Counted from the first letter of the stretch, positions 47,301-56,649 are shown. The stretch is 64,000 nucleotides of DNA from DYRB01 sp963802205 (GCA_963802205.1 CAWDHW010000031.1:13094-77093), one strand, 5' to 3'. Notes: generated from the letters alone by a model not told the origin. Translations and numbers: made by a program.

Positions 47301-48083
47301 ATGGCACAAGCCGCGACCGCCGACGCCCACGAACCCCGACCCCGGGTCAATACCATCACCTTCGACAATCCCTGGGAGTGGCTGGCCAAGGGTTGGGACG
47401 ACCTGATCCGCGCGCCCCGTTTCAGCCTGCTGTATGGGGCCTTCTTCGTCCTGATCAGTTATGCCATGACCCTCGGCCTGATGGCGGAAGACCTGTTCTT
47501 CATCATCCCTCCGCTTGCCGCCGGGTTCTTCCTGGTGGCGCCCCTGCTGGGGATCGGTCTCTACCAGATCAGCGAGAACCTGGAGAAGGGACAGGAAATC
47601 GGGTTCTGCCAGGCCATCGAGGCATGGAAACGCAATGAGGTCCAGCTCGGGGCTATGGCCCTGGTCCTGGTCATGGTGTTGCTGGTATGGATGCTCGCCG
47701 GACTCCTGCTGTTCGCACTGCTCTACGATCAGCCCACCCCGACCTGGGATCGGTTCATTCCCGCCGTCTTCCTGTCCGGAGACAGCCCGGTCTTCGTCTT
47801 TGCCGGGATCGTCGCCGGGGCGGTCATTGCCGCGTTTACCTTCGCCATTAGCGCCATCACCGTGCCGATGCTGATGGATCGCCAGACCGACGTGATGACC
47901 GCCATGCGCACCAGTGTCGAGGCGGTTCGGGTGAACTGGCAGGCCATGACCCTGTGGGCATGCCTGATCGTCATGTTCGTCGGGGTCGGGATCGTGACCT
48001 TCTATCTCGGGTTGGCGGTCGCCATGCCCCTGGTGGGCCATGCCACCTGGCATGCCTACCGCGATCTGGTCCCGCAAGACTAA
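47301..48083 (+). CDS. DUF2189 family multi-helix membrane protein
   Basis: A 260-residue protein with about six membrane helices. The start MAQAATADAHEPRPRVNTIT is followed by WEWLAKGWDDLIRAPRFSL and GQEIGFCQAIEAWKRNEVQL, phrases common to DUF2189 proteins. They occur beside cox and assembly genes in phototrophs and other proteobacteria, suggesting a role linked to the membrane or the oxidase, but the function is unknown. It is the last gene of the cox cluster before mobile DNA. Confidence 0.85.
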   Translation: MAQAATADAHEPRPRVNTITFDNPWEWLAKGWDDLIRAPRFSLLYGAFFVLISYAMTLGLMAEDLFFIIPPLAAGFFLVAPLLGIGLYQISENLEKGQEIGFCQAIEAWKRNEVQLGAMALVLVMVLLVWMLAGLLLFALLYDQPTPTWDRFIPAVFLSGDSPVFVFAGIVAGAVIAAFTFAISAITVPMLMDRQTDVMTAMRTSVEAVRVNWQAMTLWACLIVMFVGVGIVTFYLGLAVAMPLVGHATWHAYRDLVPQD

Positions 48084-48281
48084 CCCGGCGAGTCCCAGCG
48101 GCGGGGTGCCTCGACCCCGTCGGCGTCCACCCCGCTCTCTCATGGTGTCCGTCGCCGCCTGATCCCGCGCTTCCGATTGAGCGAACCGCGCCTGTCGCGC
48201 TAGCTTGGGCCCCAGCACCTGCGGATTCGACGTCTCCACGGAGGAACCAAGGGCTGAAATCATTCGCCGTCCGGATCTGCA

Positions 48282-48294
48282 CCCTAAGCTTCGG
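48282..48294 (+). repeat. Left copy of a 13-base direct repeat
   Basis: CCCTAAGCTTCGG. The same word occurs at 49257-49269, so the two copies bracket the truncated IS5-type transposase and the hairpin array. It may be a duplicated target or a recombination scar. Confidence 0.5.
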
Positions 48295-48316
48295 GCGGGA
48301 AGCGGGGATCGGGCGC

Positions 48317-49105
48317 GTGCGCGGGGAGGAACGGGCACAGCGCGTCGAACGCCCGGCACGCGAGGGCTACGGCTACAGCGAAGCCCATCGCCGCTGGGAG
48401 CCCGACCAGCGCTACCCGAGTTGTCTGACCGATGCGGAGTGGGCGTTGGTCGAGGACCTGTTCGAGCGCGAGGGCGGGCAGGGCAGACCGGCGCAGGTGA
48501 GCCGCCGCGCCCTGGTCGATGCCTGCGGCTACGTCGTGCGCACGGGCTGCGCCTGGCGGATGCTGCCGCGCGAGTTTCCGCCCTGGCACAACGTCTACAA
48601 GACCTTTCGGCGCTGGAGCGCGGCGGGGACGTTCGAACGGATGCATGATCGGCTGCGCGGGCTGTGGCGCGAACGCGAGGGACGGGAGGCGGCGCCCAGC
48701 GCCGCGGTGCTCGACGCGCAATCCACGCGCGGCTCCCCGCAAGGCGGGCCGAGCGGCTTCGACGCTGGCAAGAAGGTCAAGGGGCGCAAGCGCAGTCTGG
48801 TGGTCGACACCCTCGGCCTGCTGCTGGCGGTGAGCGTCGGCGCGGCCAATCTGCAAGACCGCGATGCCGGACTGCCGGCCGTGGCACGGGCGGCGGAGAA
48901 ATACCCCGAGGTCGCCACCCTCTTCGTCGACAGCGCCTACGCGGGTGCTTGCGCCCAGCGCATCGAGCACGACCACGGCATTCGCGTCGAAGTGGTTCGT
49001 CATCCCGGCAACCGCACCGTGGGCCGCTGGATCGACGCGGTGCAGCCGGACCTGTTCGAGATCCGCGCGAACGCCGACGGCTTCGTACCGCTGCCGAAGC
49101 GCTAA
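48317..49105 (+). pseudogene. Truncated IS5-family transposase
   Basis: Reads as a normal IS5-type transposase: GYGYSEAHRRWEPDQRYPSC, LTDAEWALVEDLFERE, and VRTGCAWRMLPREFPPWHNV, then DDE residues in AAVLDAQSTRGSP (first D) and TLFVDSAYAGACAQ (second D). It ends at VPLPKR followed by TAA at 49103-49105. The C-terminal part with the catalytic glutamate (usual RWVVERT-type motif) is absent, so it cannot be active. The stop is formed at the left edge of the hairpin array. The N-terminal start is uncertain; GTG 48317 is one choice. Confidence 0.8.
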
Positions 49106-49259
49106 GGAGACGCTGATTAAATGCCACCCTGGCATTTAATCAGCTCACACTTCGCGAGGCGCGACTCGCGAAGTGCTCCATTTTCAAACGCTTAGGCGCT
49201 TGAAAATGCTGGGCCATCCCTGGCCCAGACGGGAAACGCTGAATACTTCAGCGTTTCCC
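49106..49259. mobile_element. Small MITE-like element made of five consecutive hairpins
   Basis: 154 bases with almost every base in a stem: GCTGATTAAATGCCA/TGGCATTTAATCAGC, CTTCGCGAG/CTCGCGAAG, CATTTTCAA/TTGAAAATG, CTGGGCCA/TGGCCCAG and GGGAAACGCTGAA/TTCAGCGTTTCCC. Its ends share the inverted word ACGCTGA (GGAGACGCTGA at the left, GGGAAACGCTGA reading inward from the right). TAA flanks both sides (49103-49105 and 49260-49262), a 3-base target repeat as made by TNA-targeting IS5 relatives. No protein is encoded. Mobility is inferred. Confidence 0.6.
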
Positions 49260-49269
49260 TAAGCTTCGG
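49257..49269 (+). repeat. Right copy of the 13-base direct repeat
   Basis: CCCTAAGCTTCGG, identical to 48282-48294. It overlaps the last bases of the hairpin array. Confidence 0.5.
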
Positions 49270-49397
49270 CCGGTCTGACCTGTTGCGCCATCACGCGATC
49301 GGCTTCGCAATCGAGGATCGTGTTGATCCGGTGTATCTCTTAACCTTGTTGTTACGCTGCAGGCCCTGTCCCCATGCAGTGCGCCTGCACGAACCCC

Positions 49398-50123
49398 TCA
49401 AGCCGCCACCAGGCGATCGTCACCGCCGCGGCTCAGCAGCGCCCAGAGAATCCGCGCATGCTTGGCGGCCAGGGCCACCAGCGCCTTGTTCACCCCGCGG
49501 CGCGCGGCGAGTTGGCGCAGCCAGTGACTCTTTCTGTCCGCGCGTTCACCCAGGTGGCGGTAGACCACCCGTGCGCCATGGATCAGCAGGGTGCGCAGAT
49601 AGGCATCGCCGCGTTTGCTGATGCGACCGCGGCGGATCTTCCCACCCGAGGAGTATTCCCGCGGTACCAGTCCCAGCCAAGCGGCAAACTGCCTCCCGTT
49701 GGCAAACTGACGCCCATCGCCGGCCGCGGCAATGAGCGCCGTGGCCGTCACCGCACCGACGCCTTCCAGCCCCATCAGCCGCTGCGCCACCGCACTGTCT
49801 CGGGCCAGCTGCTCGATGCGCCGGTCGTACGCACGAATCTTGGCGTCGAGCCCAACGAGTCGCTCGCGCAGATCCGCAAACAGCTCCCGCGCCAGTGCCG
49901 GCAGCCCGTTCTCGGCCTCCTCGAGGATCTCCGGCAGGCACGCACGCAACCGCCCGATGCCTTGCGCGACCACGAGGCCGTACTCCGCCAGCAAGCCGCG
50001 CGTCTGATTGACCAGCGCCGTGCGCTCGGCAATCTGTAGCGAACGCATCCGGTGCAGCATCTGCACCGCCTGCTGCTGCTCGTCCTTGACCGGTACGAAG
50101 CGCATGCTCCCCCGCGACCGCAC
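49398..50123 (-). pseudogene. IS110-family transposase, N-terminus missing
   Basis: A 241-residue open frame that begins within the middle of the family: MRFVPVKDEQQQAVQMLHRM, normally near residue 100. It contains the C-terminal transposase_20 part: RLMGLEGVGAVTATALIAAA, FANGRQFAAWLGLVPREYSS and GGKIRRGRISKRGDAYLRTL. The N-terminal RuvC-like DEDD catalytic domain is missing, so it is inactive. The break is at about 50125 where the sequence changes to unrelated DNA. Confidence 0.88.
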
Positions 50124-50177
50124 GCCTCCATGCCGGCTTTCCGTTCCCGTCCTGGCCGGGTGCCCGACCGATGCACA

Positions 50178-50360
50178 CCCTCGCTACGCCGTGGGCGACT
50201 GCAAGATCAAGGCAATCCCGCCGGAATGCTCCGCCTGTATCAAAGCACGCTAGGCCGAGGCCGATGCGCTGCCCGCCTGTACCGAGTTCGCAAGGACAAG
50301 GATGCCAATATGAAGAAGGACCACGGCATCGCGAATCTGGAGGCGCTGTTCACGAAATAG
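50178..50360 (+). pseudogene. Unassigned coding-like fragment
   Basis: One frame reads GDCKIKAIPPECSACIKAR then stops, and another reads RVRKDKDANMKKDHGIANLE ending at TAG 50358-50360. The second piece is compositionally unlike the surrounding GC-rich DNA, with many lysines. I do not recognise it. It sits between the cut IS110 and the pilus genes. Confidence 0.25.
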
Positions 50361-50518
50361 GGCGTTGGACCTCAAGTCAGGACGCCGGACGCGCCGCGCC
50401 GACGTACAATCGGTGGTGCCAGGTCCTTTGATGCGGGGGCTGGGCGTAAATTGGTGCACCACGTCCGGCGGCGTGGCCTACCGTTCACAGCAGCCGATCA
50501 CGACCCATGGGTGGGGCA

Positions 50519-51727
50519 ATGGACCGACAACAAGCCACCAAGTTCATGCTCGACTGTCTGCGCGTGATGTTGTCGAAGAATGGCTCGGACCTTTTCATCA
50601 CCGCCGGCTTCCCCGCCGCCTGCAAGATCGACGGCAAGTTGAGTCCGCTCAACGATCAGCCGCTGAACGCCGCCCAGAGCAATATTCTGGTCCGCTCCAT
50701 CATGAGCGACCGGCAGGTGCGGGAATTTGAGGCAAGCAAGGAGTGTAACTTCGCCATCAGTCCACCTGGCATAGGTCGCTTCCGCGTCAACGCCTTTGTC
50801 CAGCAGGGCAACTCCGCCGCCGTCCTGCGGACGATCAGCACCGGCATCCCAGATCTGGAGGCATTGGGTCTGCCGCCGGTCCTCAAGGAACTGGTGATGA
50901 CCAAGCGCGGGCTGATCCTGGTGGTTGGGGCTACCGGGTCCGGCAAGTCCACCACCCTGGCCGCCATGCTCGGGCACCGCAACCGCAACAGCCATGGCCA
51001 CATCGTTACCATCGAGGATCCGGTCGAATATGTCCATGACCATGCCAACTGTCTGATCAGTCAGCGCGAGGTCGGGGTGGATACGGACAGTTGGGACGCC
51101 GCCCTGATCAACACGCTGCGTCAGGCCCCGGACGTCATTCTTATCGGCGAGATCCGGCAACGTGAGACTATGGAGCATGCGGTCAATTTCTCGGAGACCG
51201 GGCACCTGTGCCTATCCACCCTGCATGCCAATAGCGCCAATCAGGCCTTGGACCGCATTATCAACCTGTATCCAGAGGAGCGCCGTGCCCAGCTCCTGAT
51301 GGATTTGTCGCTCAATCTCAAGGCCGTCATCGGCCTAAGGCTCCTCCGCAGAACCAGCGGGGGACGCATCGCCGCGGTCGAGATCATGATCAACTCGCCC
51401 CTGATCCAGGACCTGATCTTCAAGGGCAACGTCCAAGGCATCAAGGAGATCATGCAGAAGTCCAAGGAGATGGGTATGCAGACCTTCGACATGGCCCTGT
51501 TCGAACTGTATGAGGCCGGTCTGGTGACCTACGAGGACGCCATGCGTAACGCCGACTCCATGAACGAGCTGCGCCTGCGCATCAAGCTCGAGGGAGCGGC
51601 GGCGAAGGGCCGTTCGTCGCTCGACAACCTGGAAGGGCCGGATGACCTCGCGATTCTGAGCGATGGCGATGAGTTCGACGAGACTGGGTTCGCCGACATC
51701 ACCCAGGCGCCCTTCCCGCCGCGGTGA
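50519..51727 (+). CDS. pilU: PilT/PilU-family retraction ATPase, copy 1 (PilU-like)
   Basis: A 402-residue hexameric ATPase of type IV pilus retraction. N-terminal part: MDRQQATKFMLDCLRVMLSK and GSDLFITAGFPAACKIDGKL. The ATPase core has Walker A VGATGSGKSTTLAAML, Asp box ITIVEDPVEY (here VTIEDPVEY), Walker B DVILIGEIRQRETM and His box GHLCLSTLHANSANQALDRI. The C-terminal extension (DLAILSDGDEFDETGFADIT) is longer than PilT and typical of PilU. I chose ATG 50519 over ATG 50507. A second paralogue starts 100 bases downstream. PilU is normally partnered with PilT, which is not in the window. Confidence 0.88.
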   Translation: MDRQQATKFMLDCLRVMLSKNGSDLFITAGFPAACKIDGKLSPLNDQPLNAAQSNILVRSIMSDRQVREFEASKECNFAISPPGIGRFRVNAFVQQGNSAAVLRTISTGIPDLEALGLPPVLKELVMTKRGLILVVGATGSGKSTTLAAMLGHRNRNSHGHIVTIEDPVEYVHDHANCLISQREVGVDTDSWDAALINTLRQAPDVILIGEIRQRETMEHAVNFSETGHLCLSTLHANSANQALDRIINLYPEERRAQLLMDLSLNLKAVIGLRLLRRTSGGRIAAVEIMINSPLIQDLIFKGNVQGIKEIMQKSKEMGMQTFDMALFELYEAGLVTYEDAMRNADSMNELRLRIKLEGAAAKGRSSLDNLEGPDDLAILSDGDEFDETGFADITQAPFPPR

Positions 51728-51826
51728 ACCGCAGGCGCCCGACCTTGGCGACCCAGATCTCTATGTGGCTTGGGCGGGGTGCCGCTCAAACCTTGGGTCT
51801 GCGCTACTGATGCTGGAGCCAAAGCG

Positions 51827-52882
51827 ATGGATGTCACCCCTCTTCTCGAACTGATGGTACGGCTGGATGCCTCTGACCTGTTTTTCATTGCCGGCACTCA
51901 GGTCAAGATCAAGGTCGATGGGATCATTCGTTCCGTGGGCGAGAAAGTCCTGACCGACGAGGGCTGTCGCGAGGCGGTTGCCGCGGTGATGAGTGAGACA
52001 CAGGCCAAGGCCTTCGCCGAACAGCTCGAACTGGATTTCGCCATTCGTCTGGCCGATCGCGGTCGCTTTCGCGTCAACGCCTTTTACCACCGTGGGACTC
52101 CGGGGATGGTGTTACGTCACATCAAGGCCCAAGTCCCCAGCGCCCAGGCTCTTCGTCTCCCGCCCGCGCTCACCGAATTGATCATGCACAAGCATGGCAT
52201 CATCCTCATGGTGGGTGCCACGGGGTCGGGCAAGTCCACTACCCTGGCCGCCATGCTCGACCATCGTAACGCATGCTCCAATGGACATATCCTGACCGTT
52301 GAGGACCCGATCGAGTTCATCCACGTCCCCAAGCAGTGCGTGGTGACGCAGCGCGAGCTAGGTACGGATACGCACAGCTATGGCGCGGCCCTTCGCAGCG
52401 CCTTTCGCGAGGCACCGGACGTGGTCATGGTTGGCGAGGTGCGCGATCGCACCACCCTGGAGGCGGCCATCGCGCTGGCGGGCACCGGAAGCCTGGCGAT
52501 CTCCACCCTCCATGCCAACAATGCCCATCAGGCCCTGGAGCGGATCATTAACCTCTTCCCACAAGAGCTTCACAAGACGTTGTTCATGGATCTCTCGATC
52601 AGCATGCGTGCCATCATCTCGCAGCGCTTGGTGCGAGGTAAGGATGGCCGGCGCTGTGCCGCTATCGAGATCCTGGTAAACACCCCTTACATCGCCCATC
52701 TGATCCGCGAGGGCAAGGTCGATGAGGTGAGCGAGGCGATGCAGCAGAGCAGCGAGGCGGGGATGAGAACGTTCGATCAGGCGTTGCTGGATCTATACGC
52801 GGAAGAGCGGATCACGATGGCGGAAGCCCTGGCCAACGCCGACTCGGCGGCGAACCTCGAGGCCAGGATCAACTTCGGCTAG
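51827..52882 (+). CDS. PilT/PilU-family retraction ATPase, copy 2
   Basis: A 351-residue paralogue of the preceding gene in the same order of motifs: LDASDLFFIAGTQVKIKVDG, Walker A VGATGSGKSTTLAAML, LTVEDPIEFIH, Walker B DVVMVGEVRDRTTL and His box LAISTLHANNAHQALERIIN. It lacks the long acidic tail of copy 1. ATG 51827, preceded by GGAG, is chosen over an upstream start at 51770. It could act as a hetero-hexamer partner of copy 1 or supply a second retraction mode. Whether it is nearer PilT or PilU cannot be decided by eye. Confidence 0.85.
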   Translation: MDVTPLLELMVRLDASDLFFIAGTQVKIKVDGIIRSVGEKVLTDEGCREAVAAVMSETQAKAFAEQLELDFAIRLADRGRFRVNAFYHRGTPGMVLRHIKAQVPSAQALRLPPALTELIMHKHGIILMVGATGSGKSTTLAAMLDHRNACSNGHILTVEDPIEFIHVPKQCVVTQRELGTDTHSYGAALRSAFREAPDVVMVGEVRDRTTLEAAIALAGTGSLAISTLHANNAHQALERIINLFPQELHKTLFMDLSISMRAIISQRLVRGKDGRRCAAIEILVNTPYIAHLIREGKVDEVSEAMQQSSEAGMRTFDQALLDLYAEERITMAEALANADSAANLEARINFG

Positions 52883-53062
52883 AGGCTTGTCGAACCTTGG
52901 GGTTGTCTGACCATGCGTCTACGGAGGCGAGCCAAATCTCCCGGCATGGTGAGCCAGGCTCTTGTCATGGCAAAGGGCATGCGTTCCGACCTTCCGGGCG
53001 CCACCGCAGAGCCCTGTCGGGCCCTGCTGAGGGCATGGGTCGCTAATCGTGTCGGATAGCTG

Positions 53063-53464
53063 TCAGCCGGCGACAGCGGTCAGGTAATTGGCCTTGAATG
53101 CCTCGCGGTCGGCTCGGGAACTGGGGTCGTAGCCCTGCTCCTGCATCCGCTGCTTCATCCACCCCGGAAGTACGCCGCGGACATAGATGTGACTGGGATC
53201 CTGGGGATCGACATAGCGCGTGTACTGGTGATCGGACACGGCCTTCTTGGCTGCAGGACCGCGGCGCTTGCGCATTGTGACGAGCGGTAGAATCTCGTCT
53301 AGATCGTAGCCATTGTTCTGGATGAGGTCCCTTACCTGTTGCGCGACTTCCGTCTTGGCTTCCTGGCGGCGACGCTCGATGGCAAGCTCCAGATCGACCT
53401 TGCTCTGCTCGATCTGTGCCAGGTGTTGGCGAAGCTCATCGACGCTCAGGTTGGTGTATTCCAC
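53063..53464 (-). CDS. H-NS-family nucleoid protein
   Basis: A 133-residue protein: N-terminal coiled coil (EYTNLSVDELRQHLAQIEQS, then KVDLELAIERRRQEAKTEVA) and C-terminal DNA-binding part with HQYTRYVDPQDPSHIYVRGV and LPGWMKQRMQEQGYDP. H-NS-like proteins of this type silence AT-rich, often foreign, DNA. The C-terminal motif differs from E. coli H-NS but matches the Chromatiales/Burkholderiales style H-NS histone family. It faces the uppP gene across about 500 bases. Confidence 0.8.
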   Translation of the reverse strand: MEYTNLSVDELRQHLAQIEQSKVDLELAIERRRQEAKTEVAQQVRDLIQNNGYDLDEILPLVTMRKRRGPAAKKAVSDHQYTRYVDPQDPSHIYVRGVLPGWMKQRMQEQGYDPSSRADREAFKANYLTAVAG

Positions 53465-53960
53465 GGTAAACCTCCGGTATGGGTTGTGTCTCGTTTATGT
53501 TGACTGGGGAGGCCTCTAATCGAGGCACCGTGGCTATATTTAATGCAATCTGAACCAATGTCAAGGTTGTCGCTATGGTAGTACGCCCTTGCGAGCGATG
53601 GCCTCCGGGCTCTGCGTACCGCCATCAGAACCTTAGGGTGGGAAATCACCCGGCTACGGAGGGGCATGCCAAGTCCTTCTGCTTTGGCATGTGGTGCTGG
53701 GGGTTGGGTTGGAGTAATAGTGACCTGGCGACGTTGTGCGTCAATCGCAGCATGGTCCGGTTTCCAGCTCGTCGCGTGACCTGGGACGGGCCCTAGGCCT
53801 GGGTGGTCAGAGGGTTGTGGTTTGCCGGGATGGGACTTATCCCGGAGTGGGGCTGAGTCGGGCCAGCGGCGGCGGATGGGTCGCAATTCCAGCTTGGGTG
53901 GGAACAGGCTCCGCCTGGCGGGTATAATCTGCCCCCTTTCGTACACCAGAGCCCCTTTTT
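53465..53960. promoter_or_regulatory. Intergenic region before uppP, with a -10-like box
   Basis: About 500 bases with no convincing gene. TATAAT at 53923-53928, 32 bases before the uppP ATG, is a good -10 box. A -35 at the usual spacing is weak (GGAACA at 53901-53906). The left end would carry the h-ns promoter. Confidence 0.4.
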
Positions 53961-54787
53961 ATGGACATCCTCTTGCTCGTCAAGGCAGCCATCCTCGGCA
54001 TCGTCGAGGGACTGACCGAATTCCTTCCTGTCTCAAGCACTGGCCACCTGATCATCGCGGGAGACCTGCTGGGCTTCAATGATCAGAGGGCCAAGGTCTT
54101 CGAGATCGCGATCCAGTTGGCGGCCATTCTTGCGGTGGTGTGGGAGTACCGCGCCAAGATCACTGAGGTCCTGGTGGGTCTGCCGTCGCAGCCCGAGGCC
54201 CAGCGCTTCGCCCTCAACATTATCGTTGCCTTTCTGCCTGCGGCGGTCCTCGGGCTACTATTCGCCGGTTACATCAAGGTGTACCTGTTCAACCCGCTGA
54301 CGGTCGCGGCCGCCTTCATCGTTGGCGGTCTCCTGATCCTCTGGGCCGAACGGCGAAACCACAAGGTGCGGGTGTTTAGTGTGGAGGAGATGACCTGGAA
54401 GGATGCGCTGAAGGTCGGCTTTGCCCAGGCCCTGGCCATGATCCCCGGGACCTCGCGGTCCGGGGCTACCATCATAGGCGGCCTGTTCTTCGGGCTGGAG
54501 CGGCGAACCGCCACCGAATTCTCCTTTTTCTGGCCATCCCGACCATGTTCGCGGCGACCTCATACGACCTTTACAAGGCCCGCGATCTGCTTACTCTGGA
54601 TGACATTCCTCTGTTCCTGGTGGGTGGCCTGACGTCGTTTGTCTCGGCATTCATTGCCGTGCGGGGGCTGCTGCGCTATATCAGCCGCCACGATTTCACC
54701 ATTTTCGCCTGGTATCGCATCGCCTTTGGCATCGTGGTCCTGATCTCCGCCTACACGGGAATGGTGACCTGGTCGGAACCTGGCTGA
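53961..54787 (+). pseudogene. uppP: Undecaprenyl-diphosphatase UppP (BacA), one frameshift
   Basis: Recycles undecaprenyl-pyrophosphate for wall and glycan synthesis. The start MDILLLVKAAILGIVEGLTE and EFLPVSSTGHLII give the first catalytic motif, and MIPGTSRSGATIIGGLFFGL the second. A one-base loss near 54529 breaks the frame after TEFSFF; the second frame continues AIPTMFAATSYDLYK and ends YTGMVTWSEPG. Restored length is about 275 residues, normal for BacA. Both active-site motifs are intact. It is convergent with smpB. Confidence 0.92.
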
Positions 54788-54791
54788 GCCT

Positions 54792-55268
54792 TCAGTGCTG
54801 CTTGAAGATGCGTTGCTTCTCGCGTTGCCAATCCTTGTCCTTCTCATCGGCACGCTTGTCGTGCAGCTTCTTGCCCTTCGCAAGCCCCACCTCGAGTTTG
54901 GCGCGACCCTGCTTCCAATACATGGCGGTGGGGACCAGGGTGTAGCCGGCACGCTCCGTCAGACCGATGAGCTTATTGAGTTGGGTGCGTTGGAGCAGGA
55001 GCTTGCGGCTGCGCACCGGGTCCGGATCGACGTGGGTCGAGGCGGTTGGCAGGGGGGAGACGTGGGCGCCCACCAGAAAGGCCTCGGCGTGCAGGATCTT
55101 GACGTAGCTTTCCTTGAGTTGGAGGCGCCCGGCGCGCAGGGCCTTGACCTCCCAGCCGAGCAGGGCGATTCCCGCCTCGTAGCGCTCCTCGATGTGATAG
55201 TCGTGGCTCGCCTTCTTGTTGAGTGCGATGTTGGAGCCGCTGTCGGACTTCTTTTTGGCCTTGGACAT
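54792..55268 (-). CDS. smpB: SsrA-binding protein SmpB
   Basis: A 158-residue partner of tmRNA in ribosome rescue. Start MSKAKKKSDSGSNIALNKKA at ATG 55268; longer in-frame starts upstream are rejected because the conserved part begins here. DYHIEERYEAGIALLGWEVK and RAGYTLVPTAMYWKQGRAKL, then a basic tail with KGKKLHDKR, are all standard SmpB features. The gene stops 4 bases from the end of uppP and is divergent from tpiA. No ssrA gene is in the window. Confidence 0.95.
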   Translation of the reverse strand: MSKAKKKSDSGSNIALNKKASHDYHIEERYEAGIALLGWEVKALRAGRLQLKESYVKILHAEAFLVGAHVSPLPTASTHVDPDPVRSRKLLLQRTQLNKLIGLTERAGYTLVPTAMYWKQGRAKLEVGLAKGKKLHDKRADEKDKDWQREKQRIFKQH

Positions 55269-55377
55269 GGTGCCAGTGTAACGAAAAGTTTTCGACAATG
55301 CCCTGTCCCTGTTGTCAGGGTTGCTTTTGCCGGTCGCAGCCGCTAGAGTGCCGGGCTCGAATTTACGGAGGTTCCCC

Positions 55378-56139
55378 ATGCGCCAACCCTTGGTCGCCGG
55401 CAACTGGAAAATGAACGGCAGTACGGCGAGCGCCGCCGAGTTGTTGGCCGGCATCAAGGCCGGCGCGGGCGCCATCCACAGGACCGAGATATTGGTCTGT
55501 CCGCCCTTCCCCTACCTGGCGATGGCTGGCGTGGCCCTGGCCGGGACCGGCGTCGCGGTGGGCGCCCAGAATGCCTGTACTGAGGCCGCCGGCGCATACA
55601 CCGGCGAGGTATCCGCGTCCATGCTTAAGGATGTCGGCTGCACCTACGTCATCTTGGGGCACTCCGAGCGGCGTCAGTACTACGGCGACACCGATGCCGT
55701 CGTCGCCAAGAAGTACGCCCAGGTCCTCGCGGCCGGATTGACGCCCATCCTCTGTGTCGGCGAGACCCTGGAAGAGCGCGAGGGCGGCGAGACGCAAGCC
55801 GTTGTGGCGCGGCACCTCGATGGGGTCATGGAGTCGGCCGGGGTCGAGGCCATTGCCCGGGGCGTGATCGCCTATGAGCCGGTGTGGGCCATCGGTACCG
55901 GGCGCACCGCGACCCCCGGGCAGGCACAGGAGGTCCACGCCTTCCTGCGCGGCCGCATTGCCGCCAGAAGCGCCGAGGTCGCGGCCGGGGTGCGCATCCT
56001 CTACGGCGGCAGCATGAACCCAGGCAACGCCATGGATCTGATGTCTCAGGCGGACATCGATGGGGGCCTCATTGGTGGGGCCTCGCTCAAGGCGAAGGAT
56101 TTCCTGGCGATCTGCGCCGCCGGCGATGCGAACGCTTAG
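55378..56139 (+). CDS. tpiA: Triosephosphate isomerase
   Basis: A TIM-barrel enzyme of 253 residues interconverting dihydroxyacetone phosphate and glyceraldehyde 3-phosphate. It begins MRQPLVAGNWKMNGS (catalytic Lys in NWKMNG). The catalytic histidine is in VILGHSERRQYYGD and the glutamate in IAYEPVWAIGTGRTA. LYGGSMNPGNA and GLIGGASLKAKDFL form the phosphate-binding end. GGAGG precedes ATG 55378. secG starts 12 bases downstream, the standard tpiA-secG pair. Confidence 0.97.
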   Translation: MRQPLVAGNWKMNGSTASAAELLAGIKAGAGAIHRTEILVCPPFPYLAMAGVALAGTGVAVGAQNACTEAAGAYTGEVSASMLKDVGCTYVILGHSERRQYYGDTDAVVAKKYAQVLAAGLTPILCVGETLEEREGGETQAVVARHLDGVMESAGVEAIARGVIAYEPVWAIGTGRTATPGQAQEVHAFLRGRIAARSAEVAAGVRILYGGSMNPGNAMDLMSQADIDGGLIGGASLKAKDFLAICAAGDANA

Positions 56140-56151
56140 GGCACGCCGGCC

Positions 56152-56649
56152 ATGCAGATCGCTCTGACTGTCATTCATCTGTTCCTGGCGATCGGGCTGA
56201 TCGGGCTGATCCTGATCCAGCACGGTCGCGGGGCAGACGCCGGTGCCGCTTTTGGTAGCGGCGCCTCCGCCACCGTCTTTGGTGCGCGTGGGTCGGGCTC
56301 GTTTCTGAGTCGGACCACTGCCATCCTGGCGGCATTGTTCTTTATCACCAGTGTCGTAATGGCGTACTATGCCCAGCACGCGAAGGCCCCGGAGGGGCTG
56401 ATGGATGGGGCCACCGGGGCGATCCAGGTCGATATGCCGGCCGTGACACCGGGTGCGGGTGTGCCGGTTACAATTCCGGCGCCTGTTCCCGCACAGACCT
56501 CAGGCGATGTGCCGATGCCACCGGTTCCGTCATCGGTGCAGGTGCCCGCCCAAGCGCCGGTTGCCCCAGTGCTGCCGTCCCCGATGTCGAGTGGCGATGT
56601 GCCGCCTCTGCCGGCGTCCACTTCGCCGGAGGCAGGGACCAAGCCCTGA
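56152..56649 (+). CDS. secG: Preprotein translocase subunit SecG
   Basis: A 165-residue two-helix SecYEG subunit. MQIALTVIHLFLAIGLIGLI and LIQHGRGADAGAAFGSGASA, then ATVFGARGSGSFLSRTTAIL and AALFFITSVVMAYY, are the standard SecG blocks. After residue 75 a proline- and valine-rich periplasmic-type tail (PAVTPGAGVPVTIPAPVPAQ...) is longer than in E. coli SecG (110 residues) and is common in Chromatiales. It follows tpiA by 12 bases. Confidence 0.93.
   Translation: MQIALTVIHLFLAIGLIGLILIQHGRGADAGAAFGSGASATVFGARGSGSFLSRTTAILAALFFITSVVMAYYAQHAKAPEGLMDGATGAIQVDMPAVTPGAGVPVTIPAPVPAQTSGDVPMPPVPSSVQVPAQAPVAPVLPSPMSSGDVPPLPASTSPEAGTKP

Noticed and set aside
49114..49258. Tandem intrinsic terminators
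   Set aside because: The hairpins are too many and too regular and none is followed by a T-run; a mobile element or structured unit is more likely.
53446..53946. A 166-residue minus-strand frame in the gap before uppP
   Set aside because: Proline-, arginine- and histidine-rich with no motif and no ribosome site; it overlaps the start of the h-ns gene.
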